Shown: piece after piece, positions 1 to 12,600 of the stretch | Position numbering within the stretch: the first letter of the stretch is position 1 | How the letters are laid out: each line of letters begins with the position of its first letter | Source of the DNA: Hirsutella rhossiliensis | Lineage: Eukaryota; Ascomycota; Sordariomycetes; Hypocreales; Ophiocordycipitaceae | Reading direction: 5' to 3' | Assembly (NCBI RefSeq): GCF_020360975.1 | Contig: NW_025408668.1 | Coordinates: 806,001-870,000, forward strand | Length of the DNA: 64,000 nucleotides | Translations under genes and position numbers: made by a program | Notes under the pieces: generated by a model | What the model saw: only the letters and a program-made list of their open reading frames with translations | What the model was told of the DNA's origin: nothing | The model's database searches: none

Positions 1-2110
1 TTAAGGGTTCGTCTAGAAATTTATCTCTTAGTCTTTCCTTAGCTATAGTATTTATATTTAATAGTCTTTAGGCCCCTTATTCGTACGTCCTATTATTAAC
101 CTAGCTTATATAAAGCTAGGGGGCCTAGGTAACTAGGTTATACGTACTAAAGAAGGCCGTCTCCTTAGGCTGCTAGAAGAGGGTCTTTTAAACCTTCCCT
201 CCTTTAAGTAGGGAAAGCTAACTTCTTAAGTAGTTCCTTCTTATAAATAGGTTAGAATTCGAGAATAAATTAACCGAATTTTTCCTCGATAAGCCTAATC
301 GTTTAATTCTTCTAGACTAGCCTTATAGGCTTAGACGTCGTATCCTAGAAGATTCCTTCCTTTTAAAGAAAGCGAAAGGGAATTAAGCTTATTAAAAATT
401 AAGGGTAAAAAGCCACCCTTTTTTATCGAAGAATTTATATAGACCTATTAGGTAATTTTATCGTAAAATTTACCTATTTATATCCTTATATCTATATAGT
501 TAATTCTCTAGTAATAAGATATTCCCTTTATACCTTCTTAAAGGACTAGAATTATAAGAGTATATTATAGATATTAAGAGAAGTACTAGAATTAAGGATA
601 GCTAATTTTTATAGGGGATAGTTAAAGGGTCTTAATAGGTAGTCTTACTAATCTATAAGGAAGATAAAGGCTAGATTTACTATACTAACGATTTTTCCTT
701 AAATTTATAGCTTAAATAAAGGCAGTAGCGTTATTAGTTACTATTTCTTAGTAACCTAAATCTCGTCTATCTTCTTCTATAATAAGGGGTCCTCCTTAAG
801 AGACTATTATACTATTTCTTATAGCCTCTTTAAAAGGTTAACTCCTTTAAGTCGGTTTTCCTTAAAGACCTACTAGTAGTCTTTTAGCTAATAGGGCTAT
901 TTATATACTTAGTAGGTAGGTCGATTCCTCCTTATTTATTTCTTTAAGGAATCCTTATTTTAGTCTAGAAGGTCTATTTAAAAACCTCCCTTTTTTACCA
1001 TTTATTACTAATTTTAATAAAGAGGTTCGATTTCGACTAGTTCCTTAATTTTTTAACTAATAGACTAAAAGGTCTATTAAGGGACCAGTTAGGCCGGTCT
1101 AACTAATAGGGCCGGGCCTAGAGTAAAAGGCAGAGCTAGGGCCGGGGCTAGGGCAGCCGTTAAAGACGATATTAATACTCTTAAGGGAGGAGGAGCTAAA
1201 GGAGCAATAGCTATAGTAGTAGTAGCGGGGGCTATAGTAATAAGGGCTATAGTAGCTATAAGGGTAGTAGGTTAAACCGTCTAGGTTAAGTGCTAGCTAT
1301 AAAGGAATAAGACTACTTACTATTATACTTTAATAGCCTCTTTATTTAGTTCCTAGCTAGCTTCTAAAAAGATAGTTAAGTAACTATTACTAATAAGCTT
1401 TATTAGTAGAGATATATCCTATAGCTACTAGCTAGAAAGAGCTTTTATTAAGAAGTATTAGTTAGCTTCCTTAAGGATTTCTTCTTACTTAGCTAACTAT
1501 AAAGAAGCTAGTAGGTTCCTAGTAAAAAAGGCTCCTAAGTATACTATATAGGTCTTCTTAATTTAGTTAGTTATATAGCCCCTTAAGGGAGCTATTAAGG
1601 TCTTAAGCTTTAAAAGCTACTAACTAAGAGTCTCTTTCTCTTAAAGAGAGATTAGCTTTATAGTACTAATAAATTCCGTTATTACTATATAAGTAGTATT
1701 TAGTAGCTTTATCTTATAAAGGTATTCCTTATAGTAACTCTTATAGTTACCTAAGGTAGTAGAAAAAGCTCTTTATTATATAAAGGTTAGCTTAGAGAAA
1801 AGGGAAGCTCCCTTTATAAAATCCGTTACCTTAAGATAAAGAGGGGGCTTAAGAAGGTCCTACTTATTAAAGAAGACTAAATTATAGATAGTTTTATTTA
1901 TATAAGCCTATAGCTCCTTTACTTACTTATCTTAATCTTAGGGCTTTATAAGAATCGTCTTATAGACTATAAGGGCGGTAAAGGAGTTATTTTTCGCTAT
2001 CGTTATAAAAGAAGGGGTAGAAAAGTTAGTTAAAAATCGGCTTTTCTAATAAGAAGGGTAAAATAAAGTAAGAAAGGTGCCTTTTATAATATCTAAAAGG
2101 TATAGGAATA
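1..2110 (-). pseudogene. copia-1 gag and GAG-pre-integrase, RIP-inactivated
   Basis: Read on the minus strand, this encodes Gag followed by the GAG-pre-integrase segment of a copia polyprotein, with very many TAA/TAG codons from RIP. The Gag part includes an alanine-rich tract (about 1195-1270), and a zinc-knuckle region near 860-910 resembles the copia-3 version rather than that of F. The pre-integrase motif (a cognate of LWHARLGYPGP in F) lies near 100-150, and the window edge falls just before the integrase core. Gag would form the cytoplasmic particle and bind the element RNA. No functional protein can be made. Assignment rests on alignment to the better preserved copies F and copia-3. 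Confidence 0.8.
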
Positions 2111-2132
2111 CTATCTTTCCTAGGCTTATAAC

Positions 2133-2609
2133 TTTTATAAAAAAAATTATAAAAAGTATATATAAAGTATATAAAGATAAAAGTAAAAGTAAGGGGTAAG
2201 ATAGGTAGGGCAGAGATATATAATTCTTATAAGGGTAGTAACTATAGTAAGGGAATAATTATTATATTACCTTAATTCTTCTCTTTTCCTTTATTTAACG
2301 CCCCTTTTTATACTTATTTAGTATCTTAATTAATAAAGAGGATCCTACTTAAAGAAGCTATTAATATTATCTTAACTACTAAGCTTTTTACTAGTTTTTC
2401 TACTTTATTCTAGCTATTACTAGCTTATCTATCTTATTTCTCGCTACCTTTATAAGAAGCTATTACTACTTTTACTTCCCTTTTTACTCCTACCTTCCTC
2501 TTTATACCTCCTTTTAGCTCCTTTCTTAAAACTTATTTTTTAGCTTCCTTAGTCCCTTTTATTAAGGGATATCTCTAAGAACTATAAAATTAAGCTATAC
2601 TTCGTAATA
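2133..2609 (-). repeat. copia-1 5' LTR
   Basis: The 477-bp LTR is homologous to 14423-14891, 20393-20868 and 58792-59276. Differences from those copies are almost all C-to-T or G-to-A in CA/TG context. The leader joins it directly at CTTATAAC, whereas F has an extra 289 bp at this junction. Confidence 0.9.
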
Positions 2610-4640
2610 ACTATCTATAGTTATAGTATCTATAATATATACTTATTACTTTTTTTTATTACTTATATATAGCCTTTAAGGCTATAGTAAGGCTAGTAAG
2701 GGCCTAGGCCTTTATTAGTAGTCCTAGCTAGCTATAGAGCTTAAGGGCTTATAACTAATTAAGGAAAGGGTAGCTATAAAGGTAATAATAAAGGAAAGGT
2801 TAGTTTAGTTCCTCTTATATAGTAATTTTCCCTTTTAAGGGCCCTAGGGCCCTTAGGTTACTCCTTTTTAAGCTACTTAGCTATCCCTATCTTTATTTTA
2901 GCTAAGAAGGTTAAAAGGGCTTCCCTTCCTTCTTTAAAGCTATAGAAAATAAGTAGGCTAAGGGCCCCTTTTATCTCTTAAAGGTCTAGTAAAAGACCTC
3001 TCTTTCCCTCTTATAGTTTAGGTATATTAAGATAAGGTACCTAGCTATATACCTTCCTTAGCTATAATAGTAGTTATCTTAGTCTACCTTATTACTTTTT
3101 TTAGGAAGGAAAATAAGAAGCTAGCTTTAAAGAAGAACTAATAAAAGGCTAAGAGGGTCGGCCTAAGCCTCCTTATTAAGTTCTTTTCTAAGCTAAGGGC
3201 TAGGTAGGGGGTCTTTTAAATAAATATATAGTACTTACCTAAGCCCTTAGCCCTAGGGCCTTAAGCCGCCTTAGTAGCTTAAAGTCCCTTTTAATAGTCC
3301 TTAGTAGCTTACTAGGCCTTTCTTTATAAGTAACTAATAAAGACTAAAAGGGTCCCTTAGGTATAGGCCCTTAAGACTCTTTTAGCTAGCTAGTCGGTTA
3401 GCTTATTACTAAAGATCCTTAGGTAGCTAAGGCTTTAGTATAGCTATATATTATAAAAGGCTTTTAAGCTAAATAAGAGCTTTTTAATATATATAGCTAG
3501 GACTAAGAAACCTATAACCTTCTTTATAGCGGCTTAGCTATCTATAAAGATATAGGTATTTATAAAGGGGTTTAAGGGGCTAAGCTTTAAGGGCTAAGGC
3601 TACTTAGCTAGGTTCTCTAAGACCCTTAGTATTATAAATAGCTCTATATTAGCTACTTTATTTAAGGGCCTTAGGTTCTTATAGTATGCCTTAATAGGCC
3701 TATTTTCTAAGCTTATTTTATAGAAAGAGTAAGCGTTAGTCTTTATAAGGGACCCCTTAAAGCACCCTTTAAAGCTATAAGTATAAAAGGCTAAAGGCTA
3801 TAACTTAAAGTCTTTTAGGCTAGCTAGGCTAGCTAAGAGGTATTAATATTACTTCTTAGCTAAGGGCTTAAAGGCCTTTATTATTATAATAAAGGCCTTA
3901 GGCTTTAAGGCCTATAAGGGCTCTTAATTAGCTTTCCTTCTTTTTAAGTTATTATTAGGTTTTATAAGAGCTACTAAGCCTCTAAGGAGGCAGAAGAGCT
4001 ATATATATAGCTTAATATAGCTTAAGGCCCTTAAGTTAAAGCTTAAGTTAGCGAGGTTATTTTATATAGCTAGGTTATAAGCTTACTTTATAGGGTAACT
4101 TAGTAAGAAGTATAAAGTTTAAAATTTATAAGAAAGGCATACTCTTTTAAATTATACCTTTAATAGTAATAAGGCCGCTTTAGCTTTTAAAGCCTTAATA
4201 AGGGATCCTTTAAAGGCCCTTAAGACCTTTAAAAGAGCTTAGTTTTAAAGCCTTTAAAAAGGTATTATAAGGCTTTTAAGGGTCTTAGGCCCCCTATACT
4301 AAAGCTAGGCCCTATAGTTTACTATAAAGGTTATATAAGCTTAGTAGAGCTATTTAAAAGCTTTAAATAATAAGCCTTTTTATATTAAGGTTAATATAAA
4401 GGCTTTTACCTTATATAGGCTTAGACTAAGGTCTAGGCTAAGTCTATATATAAGCGGCCTTTATACTTATATAAGCTAAGCCTATACTTCTTTTTTTTTT
4501 CCTTTTATAAATTATTAACCTTCTTTTAATAGACTATACCTAAGCCTATACCTTTACTTACTTAATAATAATATAATCTACCCTTTATTTTACCCTCTTT
4601 ATATCCCTATATATAAAATAGATATTTAGCTGCTTTTAAA
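2610..4640 (-). pseudogene. Degraded LINE-like fragment with an RNase H-like motif
   Basis: Very heavily RIP-mutated sequence with hardly any CA or TG. One minus-strand frame reads through TAA/TAG into a segment resembling the RNase H domain of non-LTR retrotransposons. A motif FIDSQAAIKKV (Q from TAA) lies near 3525-3550, and about 45 residues later comes SNKLxDQLAKRVLRA (3375-3415), like the usual DSQAAI...N..AD.LAK pair. The sequence upstream in the frame (3600-4450) is protein-like but I could not recognise an RT motif in it. Element L, by contrast, shows no RNase H, so this would be a different LINE. It could also be an unrelated degraded element; the call is tentative. Confidence 0.35.
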
Positions 4641-5700
4641 GCTAACGTTTAATTACCTAGTTTAGTTAAACCGCTTACGCTAGTATATTATTATTAAGAT
4701 TAAGCTAGGGACCTAGCTAAAGGTATCTAAAACTTTAATATTAAATAGGAGGGAAAAACTAAAGTACTTAAGGGAAAACCCTCCCTTCTTTTAGTATAGG
4801 TCTACCTTAAATAAGGTTATAGTAGTAGTATATAGGAAATTTACGCTAGCTATTATAGGCTTCTCCCGCGTATTTATATTTCGGCGTAGGCCCTCTTAGG
4901 CTATAGCCGCTACTATCCTAAGCAGCCGCGGCCTAAGCTCGCTAGCCTAGGCCTAGGGTTATAGGTAGTAGTCTCTCTTTAAGTACTCGGCTTATAGGTA
5001 CCTCTCTTCTTTATAGCTCCTACGTTACTACTATATAGCCGCGGTAGCGGCCGCGTCGGCCTATAAGTCTATTAGTTAGTAGGGTAGGTAATTTCTAGTT
5101 ACTAGGCCGGGCGTAGGTATAGGTCGCTCCTAGGTAGGGCTAGCTAATTAAAATTTAGTCGGCCGGCTCCGTTAATCGAAAATCGGTTCCTTTCTAGCTA
5201 CGCGACTTCCCGATCGGGGGCGCGGTAGCTTATATTTACCGTCTATTATATAGTTACTAATTATATACGCCCGGCTCGCGTATATATATACCTACCCTCC
5301 CCTTATAGTTTTATTCCTATCTCCTCTTATTACTTTATTTATTATTTCTTTTATAAGCCTTAGTTCCTTACTTATATCGTTTCTATATCTTTAGTTCTCC
5401 TTAGTACTATATTTAGTTTATTCGCCGTTATATCGCTATATCTAACTAAGAAGCTAACTTAGGTAGTAGTAGCTTACCTCTTTTAAAGCCCCCTCCCTAT
5501 AAGAAAGTCGCTACTATAGTAATATCGGAACGCTTTATCCCTTATTTTATATATATTAGGCGCCTTACTAGCGAGCTTACCTATAAGTCCTTTATTAGCT
5601 ATTAAAACTAGTCCTATAAGTATTAGTCCTAGTCTTATCTTAGGTTAGTCTTACCTTTAATACTTTTCGCTAACTTTACTAGCTATAAAGGCTAAAGTAT
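4641..5700. other. Unassigned stretch with a GC-richer, less mutated core
   Basis: No gene recognised. The flanks are AT-rich, but about 4870-5290 keeps many CG dinucleotides (for example CCGCGGCC and GCGGCCGCGTCGGCC), unlike the debris around it. A short inverted repeat (GGAGGG at 4748-4753 against CCCTCC at 4779-4784) lies on its left. TATATATATACCTACCCTCC near 5280-5300 resembles a TATA box followed by a pyrimidine block and precedes the plus-strand coding relic downstream. It may be the promoter or terminal region of that relic, or an LTR remnant; no second copy exists in the window. Confidence 0.4.
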
Positions 5701-7085
5701 ATATTACTTACGCTAACTCTAACTAGTCTTATTACTAAGTAAGTAACCCTACCTTACTATAGTATAGTCTAAGTTTAGTATTAATCTAAGTTTTAGATTA
5801 CCTTTAAGGGTAAGAAGGCCGCTTATACCTTTTACTAAGCTTAGTTTAAGGTCGATAGCCCCTCCCTTATTAAGGGCTTAGTATAAGAGCGCCTTTACTA
5901 TATAATTCTAGAAACTTATATATACGCTAGTTAGAAGGCCCCCGCTACTAAGGGTAAGGGCATATTAAGCGAGTCCGCCCTTAGTTTAGCTTTAGTCGCC
6001 GAAAATATTAAGACGCTTACCTTAGCTTTTACTTATTTTATAGATAATACCTACTATATATATAAGTCCTTAGAAAAGTACTTAGGTAAGTTTAGCGATA
6101 CTATTAAGACCTTAGCCTAGGTTAGGCTTAAGTTAATCTTAGTTACTTAAAAGACTCTTATAATAGTTAACGATCTCGCTAACTATTTCTATCTTATTAC
6201 CGGTAATAATTATAATAGTAAGGGTAGCGGTTTTAACCTTACTAGGCCTAGTCTAGCCCTAGCCCCTTTTAATAAAAAGAAGGGTAAGGGTAAAAGTAAG
6301 GGTAAGGCGGCTATTATATTTAAGGGTCTATCTAAGGCTAAGGCTAAGGAGTCTACTACTATTATTATACTTATAGTTATCTTTAAGCTAATATAAGAGC
6401 CTACTACGTTACCCTTTATTAGCTTTAATACTAAGTTATAGCCTAGTAGTTCTCTTAGCGCTAAGCCTACCTTAAAGCGTCTCTATCTTACGTCGCCTAC
6501 CGACCTTACTAACGCTCCTAACTTTATTTAGTAGCGTTTTTATAGTTATCGCGGTTTAGTCTTAGCTAAGATTATCGCTAGTCTTAACCTTAATTAGATC
6601 TATAGTTATAGTATAAGCTATAGCGAACGCCTCTTCGCCGCCGCTAGTATAGGTCCTACTTTAGTATAGACCTTAGTCGTTACTTTATCTTATAAGCTAG
6701 CCGTTTAGACTAGCTTTAGTTTAGGTTTAAGGTTAGGCTTAGCCGGTCGTCGTTAGGCTTCTTATAGTAGTAGTAGTCCTTATACTCCTTATAAGTCTTA
6801 GGTTACTCCCTCCTATACCCTACGTACTACCTTAGGGGGGTCTTATTATTCTTATTATAATAATAAGGTAGACGTTACTACTAATAAGTTAGGTAAAGGT
6901 CGTTATTTAAGGGCTAGTTATTAGCTTTATCTTAGTTTAGTTTTAAGTTAAGTCTTATTTAGTTATAGTCTTTTAGTAGTAGGTTATATTCTATAGCTAT
7001 TAAGGCTAGCTTAGTTAGGTTATATTAGTTTTATTTAGTCTATAGTTTAAGCGGTAAGGTTTACGCTTAGTCTAAGTTTAATTTA
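5701..7085 (+). pseudogene. Unidentified plus-strand coding relic, Lys- and Ser/Pro-rich
   Basis: I do not recognise this gene. One plus-strand frame from about 5760 to 7080 reads as protein-like sequence broken only by TAA/TAG that RIP could have made from CAA/CAG/TGG. It contains FIDNTYYIYKSLEKYLGKFS (6036-6095), a lysine/glycine stretch KKKGKGKSKGKAA (6274-6312), then a Ser/Pro/Thr-rich part. No catalytic motif, zinc knuckle or RT signature is visible. It sits just beyond the 3' end of LINE L, in the opposite orientation, with a TATA-like/CT-rich block about 400 bp upstream. It could be a host gene relic, a Gag-like ORF of an element whose pol is absent, or sequence deposited with the LINE. 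Confidence 0.35.
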
Positions 7086-7189
7086 ATTAATACTATAGAC
7101 CTATTATTATAAGTCCTCTCCTTTTCTTAGATCGCCTTAGTAAGGGAGGTAGTTAGCTAAGGTAGTCTTAGTTAAAGCCGCTCTATCTC

Positions 7190-8940
7190 TAGCGCGACCC
7201 TAGCCTTATTATTTAGTATATTTATATATAACTTCTAAGCTAGGTCGAATTAATAGAGCTTACTTAAGTAAAGGAACTATTATACTAATAGCGCTACTAT
7301 CTTTATCCCTTAAAGGCCCGCTCTTATATTACCTATATCCTAGGCCTATATTAAGAAGGACTTTCTTACCTCCTTTATTAATAGATAGTCGATTATTATA
7401 TAGTAGATAGTATCCTATTTTTATTTATAAGTATATATTAGCGAGACTATACTAAGGACCGATTAGTTAAAGAGAAAGTTATTAAGCCCGATCTTTCCTA
7501 TATATATTTAAGTAATTACTATACTAATATACTTAAGGAGGCCTTTATAATAGTCTAGCGTTATCGCTTTATTAAACTATAGTAGGAAGTCGGCGGGGTA
7601 GAGGGTAGTTTAGTATTATTAGATCGCGTCTTCCTTAGCGTTCTATTAAGCGGCCTATTCCTTATTTAGCCTTTTAAGCAACCTAGCTTTATTTAGGAGG
7701 TCGTCTAATCCTATCTAGCTCTAGACCCCCCTTATCTCCTCTATAAGGGGGGGCCTACTAGGTAGTAGCGCCGCTAAGGGCCTACTTACTCTTTAGCGTC
7801 GCCTCCTCTTAAGTATACCCGCAACTATATTAAATACGCGTTAAATTTAGCTTAGGAGCCTTAAATCCTTTAACCTTTAAAGGGTATCTATTATTCTTTA
7901 GTTTAAGTAAAGGTCGATTAAGGGCACTTATACCTCTACTTTTACTTAATAGACTAAGGTCGCGCGGTAGGCGCCCGTTACTACCTAGAGGTAGGCTAAC
8001 TAGTCCTATACTAAGTCCTACGCGATCCTACGTAGTTTCCCCTTTATATATATTATCTTATAGAATATAACTATAGTATAGGAGATTAAGGACCGGATTA
8101 CCTTACTATAGACTTCCTTAGCGCGTAGTAGGGTATAGCCCTACGTAGATAATATAAGCTTAGTTAGGGCTATAGTCTAGTACTTTATCTTTACTTAGAG
8201 CTATTTTAAGTATACCTTTTAGCGTAGTTTCTAGTATACTTAAACCCTTAGTAGGCGGGCCTCTTAGACTAGTATTACTACGTTGGTCTTAAGGCGGACT
8301 AGTATCGTTATTACTTATTTCCTCTATATAAAGTATATTAACTTACTCTTTAACGGTTTAAAAGTAACCGCGAACTTAGCCGCTTACTCCGCGTATACCT
8401 TCTAGGCCTCCTTTAAGCGTACTACTATTATAGCCTTATTAGGTCTAATACTAACTATATTTATATTATCGGCGAAGCTAATAGTATAAATACTATAAAT
8501 TATACTAAGCCTCTTATATAAAGGGGCTATATAGTATAGAAATAGGATCGGGGATAAGGGGGAGCCCTAAGGGACTCTTACTAGCACTTAAGTTAGCTCT
8601 AAGGTCCTTCTATTAAAGTAAAAGGTCGATCTTCTATCGCTTATAAAGCTTTATATTAAGCTTATAAGCTATTTAAGGTATCCTTAAAGCACTAGTTCTC
8701 TTATAAGCTTATTATAGTTAACCGTATTAAATACGCTCTTAATATCTAGCTATAGGAACGATATAATACCCCTTTAAGCTTAGGTCGCGTATACTAGTTC
8801 TATTACTAGTAAGATCGCCGCCTTTATAGAGCTCTCCCTCCTATTCCTTATTTATCCGTCTAATAGGATACCGTTCGTCTCTATAGCTCCTACGATCTTC
8901 TAGGCTAGTATCTACTTAAGTACTTTCCCTACTATAGGTA
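7190..8940 (-). pseudogene. LINE L (Tad1-like) ORF2, distal part: RT palm to 3' end
   Basis: This is the C-terminal part of the ORF2 protein of a non-LTR retrotransposon, on the minus strand. RT motifs read in order: DIKSVFNTVNYNKLI (8720-8765), PxGSPLSPILF (8541-8575, Q from TAG) and the active site FADN (8465-8476), where FADD is expected. After the RT come the conserved thumb/linker (VVTGAYRAT, near 7950-7995) and, near 7360-7440, a degenerate C-terminal Cys/His knuckle. No RNase H domain is visible. The frame enters from the right at the E insertion (target AGGTA at 8936-8940), and the missing upstream RT block resumes at 22556-22596. ORF2 would nick target DNA and reverse-transcribe the element RNA. 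RIP stops make it dead. Confidence 0.85.
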
Positions 8941-9508
8941 TATAAGGAACGGTGTTCCTACTATAAATAAAGCAGCTATAATATACTCTCCTAATTATAT
9001 AAGCTAATAAGTAGTATATTAATTATAAATAAAATCCTTTATTATAGAGTAAGAATCGCTCGTTATCTTATATATTATTATATATTAAACGGGTTACGGG
9101 TTATTATATAATCGGGAATTAAAGAAATAGAGCTAGCTTAAAATACTAGCTAAGACCTCTTAAGAATACTAGCACGACTAACCTCCTTTAAACACGAATA
9201 TTAGTAGAACTAAGATACTTCTTAATATACTAGAGGTATTACTAAATTTCTTAGTCTTAGGGCTATATAGCAGCCTAAATCTAGTCCTAAAAGGATCTTC
9301 TATTTAGCTATAATTATCTATATAAGATAGTATGTCTACTAGTAAATAGAAAGAGAATTATTAACTTTAATACCTCTTCTATATACTAATATATTACTAA
9401 TAAATTCTATTAAAAATCCTACCTTATACTCCTTCTTCCCCTTTAATACGTAGTCTTACGTAACTCCTTAATTTCCTAAAATTCCGCTTTTACTTATATA
9501 CCTTAAGA
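8941..9508 (+). repeat. E 5' LTR
   Basis: 568 bp, same length as the 3' copy. It begins TATAAGGAACGG, where TG at the LTR tip has become TA by RIP, and ends ACCTTAAGA. The internal region then starts GGTTATAAGCCTAG, the expected primer-binding-site position. Confidence 0.93.
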
Positions 9509-9699
9509 GGTTATAAGCCTAGCTTACTCCTTTTAAGCTAGGAAATTAACTTATACCTTTAAAGTTCCTCGTCGAAATACCTAATTAAAATTCCTTTCGA
9601 AATTCCCTCTAACTTCTTTTACCTTCCTACGTTATTAAACTCCCGTTTAGACTGCTCGATCCTTATAAACGAAATAATACCGAATTTATATAAAATAGG

Positions 9700-12600
9700 T
9701 AGATAGAAAGAATATAAATTTACTAGACTTAAGGGAAATTTAAATTATACCTTATAAACTATAAGGATAGAAGCTATCCTTATAAAAGAAAAGCTTATTA
9801 CTACTTTAGAGTAAGTAAGTTATATATAGACTATAAAGGCTTTATCTATAATATTCCTTTAAGTTAAAGATAGTCCCTTAATATAAATTCGGTGCCTAAA
9901 AAATACTAAAGAAGTATAGGATAAGCTTAAAAAGCTATATAATCCGTCGAACTTTTCGTCGAATTATCTACTTATTAAGCAGCTCTTTAATCTTAGTCCC
10001 CTAGACTCTAATTTTAGAGAAATACCTTTATAAGGTAAAAGAAATTTATAAGGATTTAAAATTCTATAATATAGAAATTCCGGAAGTTATTCTTATAGCA
10101 TAGATTCTTAATTGCCTTAATAAGGAATTTAGAAGCTATATTATAAATATTATATAGAGCCTTAGGTATAATTCTATAGCGTTTACCCTTAAAACTATAA
10201 TAGCTAGTCTTTTAAACGAAGTAAGAAGAATAAAGGATATAAACGAATCTTTAGAGAAAGCCTTCTTAATATAAAGGAAGCCTTAGAAATCCTATAGAAA
10301 TTCTATAGATACTCCTTATTATAAGGAATATAAAAACCAGGGCATTTTATAGTAAATTACTATAAATTATACCTAAATAAGGATCCTACTTATTAGGTTT
10401 TAAATAAAGGAAAAAAGGATAATAGGACTTAACTTTTTAAAAAGAGAAAATCTTCTTTTTCTTCTCTTTCTTCTTTTAGGAAGAAATCCCCTTCTAGTAG
10501 TATTTCTACTACTAATAAAAAAAGGAAGGCTTAAATTATAGAGCTAGAGTCCGATTTAAACGATAGTAATAAGGTCTTAAATATAGCTTTATAAGAAAAT
10601 ATAGACCTAGATATTAACCTTATAGACCTTTCTAGGGCTCCGACCCTTTTATAAACGTCTAAGGATTTAAAGGTAATTTTAACCTCTATAAATACCCCTA
10701 TAGTAGAATCTAATAAAGACTCTTTTTTAGGACCTTTAAAAGCCTTAATTCCTAGAATAAAGGAATTAGTTTTAAAGGTAAGAGAAAGAGGATTTCTTAG
10801 TTATAAGAATAAAAGGATCTTTAATTTTATTTATAATACCAAAGCTACTAGGTATATAGTATTAAATAAGAATTTCCCTATTAATTATAAAGAAATTAAG
10901 TCTAAAGCTTACTAGGGAAAAGCTTCCTTTATATTAGTAAAAGGAAAGAGAGACTTAGTATTTAAGTTCTTATATAATCGTAAAAGGTATATCCTTTAAG
11001 ACTGCTTTTATATACCTAGATTAAGAGTAAATATACTATCTTAATCTTATTTTAATAATACCTATGCCTTAATAGGAGGAAATAAAGTGCTTTTATTAAA
11101 TAATAAGGCTAAGGTCCTTACTAAAGGATTTCTTAGAAATAAATTATATTATATTTTTATAGAACCTTTATTAGAAAGCTAATTAATCCTTATTACGTCT
11201 TTAAAGGTAAAGGATATAGATTTTTATACTTAGTACTTATACTTAAGGTATATAAATAGTAGGGCTATTTTAGAAATATTAAAAAGATATAATAAGGATA
11301 TAAAAACGCCTTTAAAAGAGGAAAATAAAATAAGATAATATTTAATAAATATTAAAGCTAAAGCAATAAATAAGGTTAATAAATAACCTTTATATAAGTC
11401 TTATACCTATTTAGAAAAAATAGTATTAGATATTTAAGGGCTAATTAAAGTACCTACTAATAATAAATATTACTATTATATTTCTTTCCTAGATATAGTA
11501 ACCTAATATCTAGAAATATACCTTCCTCGAAAAAGGGGGGAAGCTTTAAATAGGTTCCTAGAATTTAAAAGTAAGGTAGAAAATAACCCTATAAATACTA
11601 GGATTAGAGAAGCATTTTTTAATAATACTAAAGAATTTATATATAAAATAAAGCTCTACTATAAAAAAGAAGGAATTACCTTTAATTCTAGTCCTCCTAG
11701 GACGCTAGAATCTAATAGTAAAATAAAAAGAATAAATCGTACTATATTAAAAAAAGTACGAGCTCTTTTATTTACTACTAAGCTTCTTAAATATCTATAA
11801 GGAGAAGCTGTTTTAATAGCTACCTATTTATATAATAGATTACCGTATTCTACGATAGGATTTAAAAGTCCTATAAAAAAGAGGGATAATATAATACTAC
11901 CCTTCGAGACCTTAAATAAATTTAAGACCTTTAGAAGCCTTATATATTATAAGAATAAAGACCTTAAAGATAAGCTAGATAATAGAGCTTTTAAGGGAAT
12001 AATATTAGGCTATTTAGAAAATATATATAAAATCTAGGATTTTACTAAGAGAAGGATTACTATCTTTAAAGATATTACTATACTAGAAAATAAATTTATA
12101 AAAAATCTAGAAACTTCTAGTAGTAATAATACCTTTGATTTTAATTTTATTTTAAATAAAGATAAGCTAGAAAGCTATATCCCTATAAAGGAAGCTACTA
12201 AAGAACCTAGAGATAAAAGTCCCTCGCCCTCTATAGAAAAAGAGTCTTTAAATAACGATCCTATTCCTACTACTAGTAAAATAATAGTAGAATTACCTAA
12301 GAAGCTAGAAGGGTTTAATTCTAACTATATCGAATACCCTAATATTAATTTATTTCTAAACTACGATTTTATAAAGTTAATTCTAGCTAGTATAGAAAAT
12401 AAGGATCTAAAAATTCTAAAGACCTATAAATAAGTAGTAAATAGCCTTAAAGTAGTATTTTAGAAAGAAGCTATAATTAAGGAAATTATCTAGCTAATTA
12501 AATATAGAACTTAGGAATTTTCCTACCTCCTTAAGGATAGGGAGGCTATAAGAGGCCGCTAGGTTTATACTATTAAGAAGGATAGTTAAAATAATATAAT

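Larger units (their letters stand above)
1..2609 (-). mobile_element. copia-1: partial Ty1/copia retrotransposon, 5' end only
   Basis: Minus-strand LTR retrotransposon cut by the window start. It consists of one LTR (2133-2609) and about 2.1 kb of adjoining internal sequence. The internal part lines up end to end with 17.97-20.10 kb (element F) and 62.5-64.0 kb (copia-3), so the three belong to one family in the same orientation. Because the element lies on the minus strand, the LTR at its right end is the 5' LTR. This copy is the most RIP-mutated of the three: nearly every CA/TG present in the other two is TA here. The pol half and 3' LTR lie outside the window, so its TSD cannot be confirmed; the bases after the LTR are ACTAT. 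Confidence 0.9.
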
